Assembly: GCA_017505465.1 (NCBI GenBank)
Contig: JAFVPE010000001.1
Coordinates: 1-40,303 of the forward strand
Direction of reading: 5' to 3'
DNA: 40,303 nucleotides
From: Clostridia bacterium
GTDB lineage: Bacteria; Bacillota; Clostridia; Christensenellales; Borkfalkiaceae
The first letter of the stretch is position 1; every line of letters starts with the position of its first letter. A program made the position numbers and the translations under genes. Under the pieces are notes generated by a model, which had not been told where the DNA came from, searched no databases, and worked only from the letters and a program-made list of their open reading frames with translations. Positions 9,498-17,569 of this stretch are shown here, in pieces.

Positions 9498-10442
9498 TTA
9501 GTCGTAAAGCTTGGACATAGGCTTGTCGAGATATACGTTCTCAATTGCCGCAGCGAAGATGTCCGCAACGGAAAGCACCTCGAACTTGCCGAGTTTCTTT
9601 TCCTCGGGAAGATGAATGGTGTCCAGCATCACGAGCTTCGTGATTGCAGAATTTTCCAATCTCGTGATAGCAGGGCCGCTCAAAACTGCGTGCGTACAGC
9701 CTGCGTACACTTCGATTGCACCTGCGTCCTTGATTGCTTGTGCGCCTTGGCAAAGCGTACCTGCCGTGTCAATCATATCGTCGATCATAAGGCATCTCTT
9801 GCCCTTTACGTCGCCGATGATGCTCATAACTTCCATAACGTTCGCTTTGGGGCGGCGTTTGTCGATGATTGCGATGGGCACACCGAATTTTTCCGCAACC
9901 TTTCTAGAGCGTTTTACGCTACCAAGGTCGGGAGCAACGACTACGTCGATGTTATTTTGTTTTGCGAAATAATTGCAAAGCGTAGGGCCGCCGAGAAGGT
10001 TATCCACGGGAATATCAAAGAACCCTTGGATTTGTTCTGCGTGCAAATCCATCGTAAGAACACGGTCTGCACCGGCCGCAGTAATTAAGTTCGCCACGAG
10101 CTTTGCGGTGATAGGATCACGCGAGCGAGCCTTTCTATCCTGACGAGCATAGCCAAAGTACGGCATAACCGCCGTAATACGACCGGCGGAAGCACGTTTT
10201 GCTGCGTCGATCATAATAAGCAGCTCCATCAAATTATCATTGACGGGCGAACAGGTCGACTGAATAATGAACACGTCTCTACCGCGTACCGTTTCCGCGA
10301 TGTGAACGTTAATTTCACCGTCGGAGAAAGTGTTAACCTCGATTTCGCCAAGCTCGGTATTGAGCTTCTTGGCAATTGCTTTTGCCAATTCGAGGTTGGA
10401 GTTACCGGAAAACAACTTGATTTCATTGCCGTGAGTTATCAT
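9498..10442 (-). CDS. prs: Ribose-phosphate pyrophosphokinase (PRPP synthetase)
   Basis: 314 residues, full length for class I PRPP synthetase. It makes PRPP from ribose-5-phosphate and ATP for purine, pyrimidine, NAD, His and Trp synthesis. Visible motifs are [12 protein letters not shown] at the N-terminus, [15 protein letters not shown] (residues about 94-108), the family signature [18 protein letters not shown] (132-149), and the PRPP-binding loop [11 protein letters not shown] (219-229). The start has AAGGATGG 6 nt upstream. It is transcribed as its own unit with a structured leader of about 170 nt and ends at a terminator. Position next to pth and mfd matches Bacillus. Confidence 0.97.
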   Translation of the reverse strand: MITHGNEIKLFSGNSNLELAKAIAKKLNTELGEIEVNTFSDGEINVHIAETVRGRDVFIIQSTCSPVNDNLMELLIMIDAAKRASAGRITAVMPYFGYARQDRKARSRDPITAKLVANLITAAGADRVLTMDLHAEQIQGFFDIPVDNLLGGPTLCNYFAKQNNIDVVVAPDLGSVKRSRKVAEKFGVPIAIIDKRRPKANVMEVMSIIGDVKGKRCLMIDDMIDTAGTLCQGAQAIKDAGAIEVYAGCTHAVLSGPAITRLENSAITKLVMLDTIHLPEEKKLGKFEVLSVADIFAAAIENVYLDKPMSKLYD

Positions 10443-10656
10443 GTGTAACCATCCTTATTTTTTTATCCGTTTCGCTCCGCTTTTCCGCGCAAGCCAACGG
10501 ATTTTTTTCGTAAGTTTTTCTCTCACCGAGAGACAGTTCGCTCTGATTTTTCCCCTATCACTGCGAAGTTAAAAACGGAATTTTTCCCCTTTCAAGCTTC
10601 ACACTATATATAATAACTTATTTTTATCCTTTAAGTCAACCAAATGACGGCTATTT
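10443..10656 (-). promoter_or_regulatory. prs promoter and long structured leader
   Basis: 214 bp without a gene. On the minus strand, right after tadA, TTGACT is followed 18 bp later by TATTAT, giving a leader of about 170 nt. The leader contains two copies of GGGGAAAAAT about 40 nt apart, a small hairpin CTCTCggtGAGAG, and a long imperfect hairpin closed by ATCCGTT / AACGGAT (10465-10502) with an inner GCTxxCGC/GCGxAGC stem, just before the ribosome site AAGGATGG. I do not recognise a known riboswitch class. Read on the plus strand, the same hairpin is followed by seven T and would resemble a terminator, although no plus-strand gene precedes it. Confidence 0.5.
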
Positions 10657-11187
10657 TTATATATCTTTTTCTTCGGAATTATCCAAAATTTCTTTCGCCG
10701 CTTTTAAGCGTTCCTTTTCTTCCTTTTGTTTTTGTCGCATCGAGATGAAAAAACCGCTCAAAAGTGCGGAGCATTCTTCCTGTAAAACACCGCCGACCAC
10801 TTCCGTTTTATGGTTGAGCAGGTTCGCATCCGCAAGTGCGGACGTGAGCGAACGCCCTTTTTGTTCGTACGCGCCAAAATAAATCTTATCCACACGAGCA
10901 TTCAAGCTTGCGCCCATACACATTGGGCAAGGCTCTAACGTGACGTACAGCTCGCACCCTTCGGGGAGTCGCCACGAATTGAATTTTTTACAAGCCTTAT
11001 CAATTGCCATCATTTCCGCATGCGCCGAAGCAAGTTGCAATTTCGCACGGCGGTTGTACCCCTTCGCCACCACTTTGTCTTCATAGACGACTACGGCGCC
11101 GATAGGCACTTCCCCTTCCTGCAAACCCTTTTGCGCAATCTTGATTGCCGCACGCATAAATTTTTCTTCTCTCGTCAATCTTCTCAT
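10657..11187 (-). CDS. tadA: tRNA adenosine(34) deaminase TadA
   Basis: 176 residues. It deaminates the wobble A34 of tRNA-Arg(ACG) to inosine. The zinc deaminase motifs are complete: His56-Ala-Glu58 (SAHAEMMAID) supplies a zinc ligand and the proton shuttle, and PCPMC (Cys87 and Cys90) supplies the other ligands. IPIGAVVV-like N-terminal strand is present (VPIGAVVVYEDKVVAKGYN). The C-terminal extension is rich in Lys and Glu. Its ATG overlaps the stop of the upstream M14 peptidase gene by 4 nt (ATGA), so the two are translationally coupled. Other cytidine deaminase family members are less likely because of the GYNRR and FGAYEQKGR context. Confidence 0.95.
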   Translation of the reverse strand: MRRLTREEKFMRAAIKIAQKGLQEGEVPIGAVVVYEDKVVAKGYNRRAKLQLASAHAEMMAIDKACKKFNSWRLPEGCELYVTLEPCPMCMGASLNARVDKIYFGAYEQKGRSLTSALADANLLNHKTEVVGGVLQEECSALLSGFFISMRQKQKEEKERLKAAKEILDNSEEKDI

Positions 11188-12008
11188 GTTTGTGAATTAT
11201 ATTCCTTCGACAAGACGTACAATGCGTCTTTGTTTTTTTCTATAATCGTGGGCAAGGCGGCTTCGCCAAGCGGATGTTCCCACTCGTCCGCCCCCACTTC
11301 CACCGTAAAGGACGGAATGCAAAAACGGCGAATGCACCAATCCTTATAACCGCCTGCGCTACCCTTTGCTTCCGCCAACGGATACCCCGTCGATTTTGAC
11401 AACGCCAACGCAAGCTCTTTATCTCTCACGCAAGCTTGGGCGGATTGATAAAAATACCAATAGATTTCTTCGCCCTTCGTATGATAACTAACCGTATAAT
11501 CGGGCTTTATTTTTTCGGTGAAGCATTTGAGCGCAAGCGTTTCGGGCTCGGAAAAGGGTTTTTCGCCAATATAATTTTCCCCACCTGCGATGCGGACGTT
11601 TTTCGTTCCCTTGCCCCACTTGGCGGCAAAGTTTACGTTCAAATCCACCCCCCTGCCGTTCGCTTTCCATAGGGAAAAATCTTCTTTTCCATTGAGCGCA
11701 AGTAAATATTCACGGTTTTTATTTTCTTTCACGGACGAAAGTCCGCATTCCGACAACAGGGCTCCGTCGGGATTGACAAGCGGCAATATCCAAAGACTAC
11801 CTTTGGCAACTCCGCGTTTGTAATGCGCCAATGCAAGCTCCGCCGTGATATATTCTCTGCCATGGATAGCATACTGTGCAATTCCAACGGGCTCGCCGCC
11901 GCCCACTTTGACGGCGTACAACGAGCGCCCGAATAAACTCTTGCCGATGATTTGTTTTTCCGTTTTTACGCTTTCGTAAAAGCTTGTTATGCGTTCATAA
12001 ATATCCAC
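11184..12008 (-). CDS. M14-family zinc carboxypeptidase
   Basis: 274 residues with a complete M14 active site: zinc ligands His49 and Glu52 in IHGREYITAE, NPDG at 79-82, the substrate-binding GRGVDLN segment (118-124), third zinc ligand His176 in SYHTKGEEIYW, and catalytic Glu237 in FTVEVG. It is closest in style to the gamma-D-glutamyl-diaminopimelate endopeptidase branch (M14C), which cuts peptidoglycan stem peptides. No signal peptide or LysM domain is visible, so it probably acts in the cytoplasm, perhaps on recycled or modified muropeptides; the substrate is inferred. It lies in an operon with rlmH upstream and tadA downstream (4-nt overlap). Confidence 0.85.
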   Translation of the reverse strand: MDIYERITSFYESVKTEKQIIGKSLFGRSLYAVKVGGGEPVGIAQYAIHGREYITAELALAHYKRGVAKGSLWILPLVNPDGALLSECGLSSVKENKNREYLLALNGKEDFSLWKANGRGVDLNVNFAAKWGKGTKNVRIAGGENYIGEKPFSEPETLALKCFTEKIKPDYTVSYHTKGEEIYWYFYQSAQACVRDKELALALSKSTGYPLAEAKGSAGGYKDWCIRRFCIPSFTVEVGADEWEHPLGEAALPTIIEKNKDALYVLSKEYNSQT

Positions 12009-12045
12009 GCAGTTATTATACGCAGTCGGGCGTGTTTATGATACG

Positions 12046-12483
12046 TTATTTGTGATAGGTCGCCCCTGCATTAATCATAAACGCACGATAGACCTGCTCC
12101 GCCAAAATCACACGCATAAGCTGATGCGGAAAGGTCATATCCGAAAAGGACAATTTATAGTCGGCGGCGGATTTCACTCTATCGGACAAACCGCAAGACG
12201 AGCCGATGACAAACGTGACGTCCTTCCCTTCGTCCGTAAGCTTTTTCATTTTCACTGCGAGCTTCTCGCTCGAAAGCTTTTCCCCTTCCACCGCAAGCGC
12301 AATCACGTAGCCTTTACAAGCACGCAATATGCTATCCGCTTCCGCTTCGGGATTTACCCCTTCGGGAAGCTCCTTTATTTCCACCTTCGCAAAACGGGAA
12401 AGACGCTTTACGTACTCTGATACCGCTTCGGTGTAAAAGCTTTCTTTGATTTTCCCAACCACTACGAAATAGATTTTTTGCAT
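12046..12483 (-). CDS. rlmH: 23S rRNA (pseudouridine1915-N3)-methyltransferase RlmH
   Basis: 145 residues, close to the usual 155-160. This SPOUT-fold enzyme methylates pseudouridine 1915 in helix 69 of 23S rRNA in assembled 70S ribosomes. The start at MQKIYFVVVGKIKE (12483) is chosen because it matches the family N-terminus; a longer frame to 12552 would run into the upstream gene. The knot region has FVIGSSCGLS (91-100), where most relatives have a GG pair, and the C-terminal signature SFSDMTFPHQLMRVILAEQ with terminal TYHK is typical. Only 2 bp separate it from the CPBP protease gene, with a weak ribosome site (GGGG), suggesting coupling. Confidence 0.93.
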   Translation of the reverse strand: MQKIYFVVVGKIKESFYTEAVSEYVKRLSRFAKVEIKELPEGVNPEAEADSILRACKGYVIALAVEGEKLSSEKLAVKMKKLTDEGKDVTFVIGSSCGLSDRVKSAADYKLSFSDMTFPHQLMRVILAEQVYRAFMINAGATYHK

Positions 12484-12485
12484 CG

Positions 12486-13460
12486 TTAGAACCCCGTTAC
12501 AAGCGTAGTAATCCACGTCACCACGCAAATGACAACGCCTGCAAGCGCACATACGGCAAAGCGAAGCATTTCCGCCTTATCCTTTTTCAAGTTGGGGTTG
12601 ACTTCCCCTTTCTTTCGATCAAAGAAAATGAGATATGCCAACGAACCCAAAAGGCAAAGTATTGACACGCCGAACACAATCCAAAATACCGTCGGCGAAA
12701 AGGTATCGAGTCCGTATTTAGTAAGCAAAATAATCGCCGCGTTATTGACGAAATGCGAAAGCACCGTAGGCAAGATGCTGCCTGCCCGAAGAGCTATCCA
12801 CGCGAACGCCGCGCCGCAACAAAATTGATAAATCGTCTGTATGGGATTTTGATGATAGATTGCAAACAATCCGCCGCAAATCAAAATTGCGCCTACTTCC
12901 CCAAAGGAACGCAAACCGTCCAACAAAATGCCACGGAAAATGAGTTCTTCAAAAATAGCAGGCAAAACCGCCACACAAAAAATGACGGCTATCACTCTTG
13001 CCCCGTCCATATTCGGCAAGTCGATGTCCGTATTTTTATATCCAAACCGTTCGAGAAACTCTGCGAACTTGCTATTCAACAGCGAAAGCGAGAATAACCC
13101 GATTTGCATCACGATGGCAATAACGTAATATTTCCAATGGCAAGCCTGTTTCTTCGCCGTCTCTTTTATCGGCTTTTTCAGCCACGCAAAATACGCCGCC
13201 GCAACGATGGCAAACGCAAGGGGCGAAATCAAAAAGCCAACGTAGCGATACCAATCTTTGGATATTTTTTCCGTTTCCGACACGGCAATATGCGTTTCCA
13301 AGCCTGCAAGTTGAATGATGATAATCACAATCATCCACACGCCGACGGGCAATACCGACGCAAGGGTGAACGCAATCCCCGACGCCTTCGCAGGCGTAGG
13401 ATCTAACAAGGCAGGCTTTGCTGCTTGCGTATTTGAATTTTTTCTCTGTTTATTGCTCAT
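12486..13460 (-). CDS. CPBP-family intramembrane metalloprotease (CAAX/Abi type)
   Basis: 324 residues with about eight membrane segments. The CPBP active-site motifs are complete: EELIFRG with Glu171, Glu172 and Arg176; FAIYH with His203; and SHFVNN with His236 and Asn240. Family members are Rce1-like membrane proteases; in bacteria roles include bacteriocin immunity and signalling, and the substrate here cannot be told. A Lys-rich linker follows the last helix region. The ATG at 13460 lies 6 nt behind a TATAAT -10 box and has no ribosome site, which predicts a leaderless mRNA. It heads the operon with rlmH, the M14 peptidase and tadA. Confidence 0.88.
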   Translation of the reverse strand: MSNKQRKNSNTQAAKPALLDPTPAKASGIAFTLASVLPVGVWMIVIIIIQLAGLETHIAVSETEKISKDWYRYVGFLISPLAFAIVAAAYFAWLKKPIKETAKKQACHWKYYVIAIVMQIGLFSLSLLNSKFAEFLERFGYKNTDIDLPNMDGARVIAVIFCVAVLPAIFEELIFRGILLDGLRSFGEVGAILICGGLFAIYHQNPIQTIYQFCCGAAFAWIALRAGSILPTVLSHFVNNAAIILLTKYGLDTFSPTVFWIVFGVSILCLLGSLAYLIFFDRKKGEVNPNLKKDKAEMLRFAVCALAGVVICVVTWITTLVTGF

Positions 13461-13466
13461 ACGAGT

Positions 13467-13495
13467 ATTATAACAAATTTTTTACTTTTTGCAAA
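13467..13495 (-). promoter_or_regulatory. Promoter of the CPBP-rlmH-M14-tadA operon
   Basis: On the minus strand TTTGCA (13490-13495), 17 bp, TATAAT (13467-13472), then ACTCGT and the ATG. Transcription would start at or within 1-2 nt of the start codon. Confidence 0.7.
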
Positions 13496-13536
13496 GCAAA
13501 AACACGGCTTTATGAAAATTTCACAAAACCGTGTTT
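13493..13536 (-). terminator. Terminator of the spoIIA operon
   Basis: On the minus strand AAACACGG (13529-13536) pairs with CCGTGTTT (13500-13507), extended by AT-rich pairs, followed by TTGCTTT. It is placed directly after the sigF stop codon (13543). Confidence 0.8.
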
Positions 13537-13542
13537 AGCCTA

Positions 13543-14268
13543 TCACCCGCTCAATTTTTCTCTAAACTCCTTGATGATGCGATTTTCAATACGGGAAACC
13601 TGCACTTGGCTCACCCCGATTTTTTCCGCCACTTCGCTTTGCGTCATACCTCGGAAATACCTCAAAACGATAATTTTTCTATCCCGTTCGGAGAGTTCTT
13701 CTATTGCGCCACGGAGCAACATACGGTCTAGCCAATCTTCTTGATTATCCTTGGACGGCAGCGTTTCGATAAGCTCACGCTCTTTTCCGTCCTTAAAATC
13801 CGCACCGCCGTAAAGCGATAACGGCATTTTAGAAGAGCCCATCACGAACACCGTTTCCGCTTCTTCCATAGAAAACTTCTCGGCGATAATCGAAACGGAC
13901 GGTTGACAACCGTGTTCAAGGGTATAGGCTTCCACGAAAAGGTTTATTTCCTTGGCGGTTTGCTTCATCGCCCTCGACACCTTCACCGAGCCGTCGTCCC
14001 GCATAAAACGTTTGATTTCCCCTGCAATCATCGGCACGGCATAGGTGGAAAACTTTACGCCGAATTTTTCGTCGAACCCTGCAATCGCTTTCAAAAATCC
14101 CATACACGCAATTTGGAATAAATCGTCGTAATCCACTCCCTTGCCCAAATATCGCTTAACGATGCATTTCACAAGGGAAACGTTGTGTTCCACAAGCGCT
14201 TCTTTGGCGCTAGCCTCCCCTTTTTTTGCTTGGCGAATGTATTCGATTGTCGTCTTATCATCAAGCAT
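13543..14268 (-). CDS. sigF: Sporulation sigma factor SigF (SpoIIAC)
   Basis: 241 residues of the SigB/F/G group. Region 2 reads DYDDLFQIACMGFLKAIAGF and FSTYAVPMIAGEIKRF, followed by MRDDGSVKVSR, which is diagnostic of the sporulation sigmas. Region 4 contains RDRKIIVLRYFRGMTQSEVA and the helix-turn-helix GVSQVQVSRIENR. SigF directs the first forespore-specific transcription. Identification as SigF rather than SigG follows from its place behind spoIIAA and spoIIAB, with an 8-nt overlap with spoIIAB. The operon order equals that of Bacillus. It is a strong sign that the organism sporulates or descends from a sporulator. Confidence 0.96.
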   Translation of the reverse strand: MLDDKTTIEYIRQAKKGEASAKEALVEHNVSLVKCIVKRYLGKGVDYDDLFQIACMGFLKAIAGFDEKFGVKFSTYAVPMIAGEIKRFMRDDGSVKVSRAMKQTAKEINLFVEAYTLEHGCQPSVSIIAEKFSMEEAETVFVMGSSKMPLSLYGGADFKDGKERELIETLPSKDNQEDWLDRMLLRGAIEELSERDRKIIVLRYFRGMTQSEVAEKIGVSQVQVSRIENRIIKEFREKLSG

Positions 14269-14746
14269 TTACCCTTTCCTTTTCGCAAGCTTTAAGCTCT
14301 TCTTGCGTAGGCAAGCAGCCAATGCGTTTTCGCATACGCACCGTCGTACCCTCGCCCATTTTACTTTCCACGCAAAAATCGTCCATAAACGTTTGCATAA
14401 TGGTAAATCCCATTCCCGAGCGTTCCCCTTCGGGGAGCGTCGTGAAAAAGGGCATGGTAGCCCGTTCCACGTCCTCAATCCCAACCCCGAAATCGGTAAT
14501 GCGGATATGTAATTCGCCGCCCTCGTCGAAGCGTTCCACTTCGCACTCGATGACGATTTTCTTCCCCTTTTCGTGGGAATAAGCGTGCACGATGCAATTG
14601 GTAACCGCTTCGGAAACCGCCGTTTTAATATCGGAAAGCTCGTTCAAGGACGGATTGAGCGAAAGGGCAAACGCCGCCACTGCGTTACGCGCAAAGCCTT
14701 CGTTTTCCCCAAGCGCCGCAAGTTCGAGTTTTATATAATTCTTCAT
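14261..14746 (-). CDS. spoIIAB: Anti-sigma F factor / serine kinase SpoIIAB
   Basis: 161 residues. It holds SigF inactive and phosphorylates SpoIIAA. The start at 14746 (MKNYIKLELAALGENEGFAR) is chosen because GGGAGG lies 8 nt upstream and the N-terminus matches known SpoIIAB; an ATG 18 nt earlier overlaps spoIIAA and lacks a site. GHKL kinase boxes are present: N box EAVTNCIVHAY, G1 box DFGVGI, and RSGMGFTIMQTFMDDF. The C-terminal tail (about 20 residues after RMRKRIG) is slightly longer than in Bacillus. It starts 14 bp after the spoIIAA stop codon and overlaps sigF by 8 nt. Confidence 0.97.
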   Translation of the reverse strand: MKNYIKLELAALGENEGFARNAVAAFALSLNPSLNELSDIKTAVSEAVTNCIVHAYSHEKGKKIVIECEVERFDEGGELHIRITDFGVGIEDVERATMPFFTTLPEGERSGMGFTIMQTFMDDFCVESKMGEGTTVRMRKRIGCLPTQEELKACEKERVNA

Positions 14747-14760
14747 TGTCCTATCCTCCC

Positions 14761-15072
14761 TCAAATTTTGGGTATTATGGTGTAAATACCGCTCATTTGC
14801 AGTATTTTATCCGTGGTTGTATTCAAGTTCGTCACGTACATGGGTATGCCGAATCGAGCAAAACGCTTATATCTGCCAATCAAAAAGCCGATTCCCGTGG
14901 AATCCATAAAGGATATACTTCCCAAATCGAAAACCGCGCGAACGGTCTTTCCCACACAATTTTCTGCGAGCTTGTCCGCTTCCATACGCGCACGTGCCGC
15001 GTTATGTTCGTCCAACTCACCGCTTACGCTTATGTATAGCGTTTCCCCTCTCTTTTCGGCGCAAATCCGCAT
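14761..15072 (-). CDS. spoIIAA: Anti-anti-sigma factor SpoIIAA
   Basis: 103 residues, a single STAS domain. Unphosphorylated SpoIIAA displaces SigF from SpoIIAB; the SpoIIE phosphatase restores it in the forespore. The phosphorylation site region is SFMDSTGIGFLIGRYK, matching the Bacillus MDSSGLG site. The start at 15072 (MRICAEKRG) has GAGGTGG 4-7 nt upstream; a TTG 18 nt further out is less likely. It is the first gene of the operon. No clear SigA or SigH promoter could be assigned in the AT-rich 15073-15190 region. Confidence 0.95.
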   Translation of the reverse strand: MRICAEKRGETLYISVSGELDEHNAARARMEADKLAENCVGKTVRAVFDLGSISFMDSTGIGFLIGRYKRFARFGIPMYVTNLNTTTDKILQMSGIYTIIPKI

Positions 15073-15264
15073 AATACCACCTCGTCGCAAAGAATACGTT
15101 TAGTATAAAAAAGAACCGCGCGCTTTTTTTGAAAGAAACGCACGGAATATTTTTTATTTTGTCGAAAAGTTTTTTAATATTTTTATAAAAAATCACTTGA
15201 CTTTTTCTTACAAATCGTTTATTATAATCAAGCGTTGTGTGTTGACTTGACGTCGAAACAAAAC
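15073..15264. other. Divergent intergenic region between spoIIAA and the tRNAs
   Basis: It holds the tRNA promoter on the plus strand (15197-15225) and must hold the spoIIA promoter on the minus strand. The latter was not recognised: the sequence is very AT-rich (several T and A runs) and shows no convincing SigH pattern (AGGA with a GAAT -10). Confidence 0.5.
15197..15225 (+). promoter_or_regulatory. Promoter of the tRNA pair
   Basis: TTGACT (15197-15202), 17 bp, TATTAT (15220-15225). The first mature tRNA starts 40 bp downstream. The transcript leader contains GACTTGACGTC, which recurs in similar form behind the promoter at 39694. Confidence 0.75.
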
Positions 15265-15340
15265 GGGCCTTTAGCTCAGTGGTTAGAGCTGTCGGCTCAT
15301 AACCGATTGGTCCGCGGTTCGAATCCGTGAAGGCCCACCA
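15265..15340 (+). tRNA. tRNA with CAT anticodon, probably tRNA-Ile2 (lysidine type)
   Basis: 76 nt with encoded CCA. The acceptor stem GGGCCTT/AAGGCCC is perfect, the anticodon CAT is at 15298-15300 in the loop CTCATAA, and the T-loop is GGTTCGAATCC. The body resembles bacterial tRNA-Ile(CAU), which TilS converts to read AUA, more than elongator Met: acceptor and D-arm begin GGGCCTTTAGCTCAGTGGTT, as in the E. coli ileX/ileY type. Elongator Met cannot be fully excluded by eye; initiator Met is excluded by the paired first base pair. Confidence 0.93.
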
Positions 15341-15359
15341 AACAGAATATAAAACCTAT

Positions 15360-15436
15360 GGCCCAGTAGCTCAGTTGGTTAGAGCGCCAGCCTGTCACGC
15401 TGGAGGTCGACGGTTCGAGCCCGTTCTGGGTCGCCA
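15360..15436 (+). tRNA. tRNA-Asp (GTC)
   Basis: 77 nt with encoded CCA. The acceptor GGCCCAG pairs with CTGGGTC (one G-T). The anticodon arm CCAGCctGTCacGCTGG presents GTC, and the T-arm contains GGTTCGAGCC. It lies 19 bp after the first tRNA in the same transcript. Confidence 0.96.
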
Positions 15437-15438
15437 TA

Positions 15439-15467
15439 CCCTTCCCTTTTAGGGAAGGGATTTTTTT
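15439..15467 (+). terminator. Terminator of the tRNA transcript
   Basis: CCCTTCCCttttaGGGAAGGG followed by A and seven T, 3 bp after the tRNA-Asp CCA end. Confidence 0.93.
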
Positions 15468-15530
15468 GCGCACTTCCCTTTCTTCTACGCATAAATATTC
15501 CACGTAAAAACGTGGGGAAGTTATTTATAT

Positions 15531-15566
15531 CAAAAAGCCCTCTCGCTTTTCACGAAAGGGCTTTTC
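15531..15566 (-). terminator. Terminator of the V-ATPase operon
   Basis: On the minus strand AAAAGCCCTTTCG pairs with CGAGAGGGCTTTTT around a GTGAAAAG loop, directly after the ntpD stop codon (15568). A-rich and T-rich flanks make it potentially bidirectional. Confidence 0.88.
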
Positions 15567-15567
15567 T

Positions 15568-16191
15568 TTATTGCGCTTTGTTTTTCACTTTCATCAAACG
15601 AACGACTGCCGCGCGCTCGTTTTCGTCCAATTTATCCTTGATATATTTAATCGTTTCTTCAAGCTGTGGAATCATAACGTATTCTAACGCATTGACACGA
15701 CGCTTATTGCGTTCGATTTCTTCCGCAAGCATACGCACCGCCTTTTCCGTTTGTGCAAGCTGCACCATTTTCGGGAGCAAGTCGGACGCTTTTTGCACGG
15801 AATAGTCCGCCTCGCCCGTAATTTCCGAATAGGCATACGGCAAGCCGTCCGCGCGCTTCTCGCTCGAAAGGGTTACCTTCGGCACGTCCACGCCCATAAT
15901 GCTTTCCGTTTCGCATTCCGCCGTAACTTCTACCGACGGCATCGCAAACGCTGTTTCCGCCTCGTAGGAAGGCGTCACCGAACGTGCAATAGAAAACTGT
16001 TTGAGAACGTCGGAAAGCTCGGCCTCCACCCCTTCGCGCAACGCTTTTGTGTCACGCAAAAGTATGGTGAAACGCCGAATCATTTCATCCGATTTATCCT
16101 TTAACAGTTTGTGCCCACGCACCGCCGTCGAAAGACGTGCTTTGAGCTTTTTTAGCTCCATACGCGTGGGATTTACGTTCAGTCTTGCCAT
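15568..16191 (-). CDS. ntpD: V-type ATPase subunit D (central stalk)
   Basis: 207 residues. Subunit D forms the coiled-coil shaft that turns inside the A3B3 ring. The N-terminus MARLNVNPTRMELKKLKARL and the segment GHKLLKDKSDEMIRRF are the family signature, and the C-terminal helix has RRVNALEYVMIPQLEETI with the conserved RVNALE motif. It begins 1 bp behind the ntpB stop, with GAGG in the end of ntpB as ribosome site. It is the last gene of the operon here; no subunit H/J-like gene follows before the terminator. Confidence 0.97.
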   Translation of the reverse strand: MARLNVNPTRMELKKLKARLSTAVRGHKLLKDKSDEMIRRFTILLRDTKALREGVEAELSDVLKQFSIARSVTPSYEAETAFAMPSVEVTAECETESIMGVDVPKVTLSSEKRADGLPYAYSEITGEADYSVQKASDLLPKMVQLAQTEKAVRMLAEEIERNKRRVNALEYVMIPQLEETIKYIKDKLDENERAAVVRLMKVKNKAQ

Positions 16192-16192
16192 A

Positions 16193-17569
16193 TTATTCCT
16201 CGTCGGTCATATACTTGTCGATATATTCTTTGCGGATACGCTTCAACTCGCTCTTGGGAAGAATTCGTAAAAGTTTCCAACCCAAATCGAGCGTTTCTTC
16301 AATCGTTCTATCCTTGGTAAAGCCTTGGTTGACGTATTCCTTTTCAAAGGCTTCTGCGAACTTTGCGTACAATTTATCTACGTCGGAAAGCGCAGCTTCG
16401 CCCAAAATCGCGGAAAGCTCCTTGCTTTCCTTGCCCCTTGCGTACGCCGCAAAGAGTTGGTTCATCGTATCCGCATGGTCTTCACGCGTCTTATTTCTAC
16501 CGATACCCTTATCCTTCAAACGGGAAAGGGAAGGCAATACGTCTACGGGTGGATTGATACCCTTCTTGTACAAATCACGGGAAAGAATAATTTGCCCTTC
16601 CGTGATGTAGCCCGTAAGGTCGGGAATGGGATGCGTTTTATCGTCTTCGGGCATCGTCAAGATGGGAATTTGCGTGATAGAGCCTTCTTTCCCACGAATA
16701 CGCCCTGCTCTTTCATACAAGCTTGCAAGGTCGGTATATAAATAACCGGGATAACCACGTCTGCCGGGAACTTCACGGCGTGCCGCCGATACTTCGCGGA
16801 GCGCTTCCGCATAGTTGGTGATGTCCGTCATAATGACGAGCACGTGCATTCCCTTTTCAAACGCAAGATATTCCGCGCAGGTCAACGCCATACGGGGGGT
16901 TGCGATACGTTCTACCGCAGGGTCGTTTGCAAGGTTGGTGAAAAGCACCGTTCTTTCGATTGCGCCCGTGCGCTTGAAATCGTCTACAAAATACTGCGCT
17001 TCTTCAAACGTGATACCGATTGCGGCAAATACTACGGCGAATTTGCAGTCGCCGCTTCTAACCTTTGCTTGACGGGCAATTTGCGCCGCAAGCTCCGCAT
17101 GAGGCAAACCGCTCATTGAAAATACGGGCAACTTTTGTCCTCTAACAAGGGTATTCAAGCCGTCGATTGCGGAAACGCCCGTTTGAATAAATTCGTTAGG
17201 ATAGTCACGCGCGGCGGGGTTGATAGGCTCGCCGTTGATGTCCATTTTCTTTTCGGGAATAACGGGAGCGCCGCCGTCACGGGGATTTCCCATACCGTCG
17301 AATACCCGCCCAAGCATATCCTCGGATACTGCAAGTTCTTGGCTGTGCCCCAAAAAGCGTGCTTTTGCGCCCGAAATTTGCAACCCTTGCGAATTCTCGA
17401 AAAGCTGCACCACCGCTTTATCGCGGTTGATTTCCAATACTTTCCCCAAGCGAATTTCGCCGTTGGAGTTGACGATTTCCACAAGCTCGTTGTATTTTAC
17501 GCCTTCTACCCCTTCTACGAGCATCAAAGGCCCAACGACTTCACGAATGGTTTTATATTCCTTAAACAT
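16193..17569 (-). CDS. ntpB: V-type ATPase subunit B (non-catalytic)
   Basis: 458 residues, full length. Subunit B alternates with A in the hexameric head and carries no Walker A loop; here the equivalent position reads [17 protein letters not shown]. Other family landmarks are [29 protein letters not shown] (in part) and [22 protein letters not shown]. The ATG lies 8 nt behind a perfect AGGAGG inside the end of ntpA, overlapping it by 8 nt, so translation is coupled. Confidence 0.98.
   Translation of the reverse strand: MFKEYKTIREVVGPLMLVEGVEGVKYNELVEIVNSNGEIRLGKVLEINRDKAVVQLFENSQGLQISGAKARFLGHSQELAVSEDMLGRVFDGMGNPRDGGAPVIPEKKMDINGEPINPAARDYPNEFIQTGVSAIDGLNTLVRGQKLPVFSMSGLPHAELAAQIARQAKVRSGDCKFAVVFAAIGITFEEAQYFVDDFKRTGAIERTVLFTNLANDPAVERIATPRMALTCAEYLAFEKGMHVLVIMTDITNYAEALREVSAARREVPGRRGYPGYLYTDLASLYERAGRIRGKEGSITQIPILTMPEDDKTHPIPDLTGYITEGQIILSRDLYKKGINPPVDVLPSLSRLKDKGIGRNKTREDHADTMNQLFAAYARGKESKELSAILGEAALSDVDKLYAKFAEAFEKEYVNQGFTKDRTIEETLDLGWKLLRILPKSELKRIRKEYIDKYMTDEE

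Noticed and set aside
10465..10508. Plus-strand terminator-like hairpin with seven T
   Set aside because: No plus-strand transcript is expected here. The same bases are better explained as the hairpin in the prs leader on the minus strand.
15297..15503. Minus-strand 68-residue frame opposite the two tRNAs
   Set aside because: It is a translation of the reverse strand of tRNA genes (contains the well-known spurious GWRSNQLSYWA and GFEPRTNRL stretches). The tRNAs and their terminator explain the sequence.
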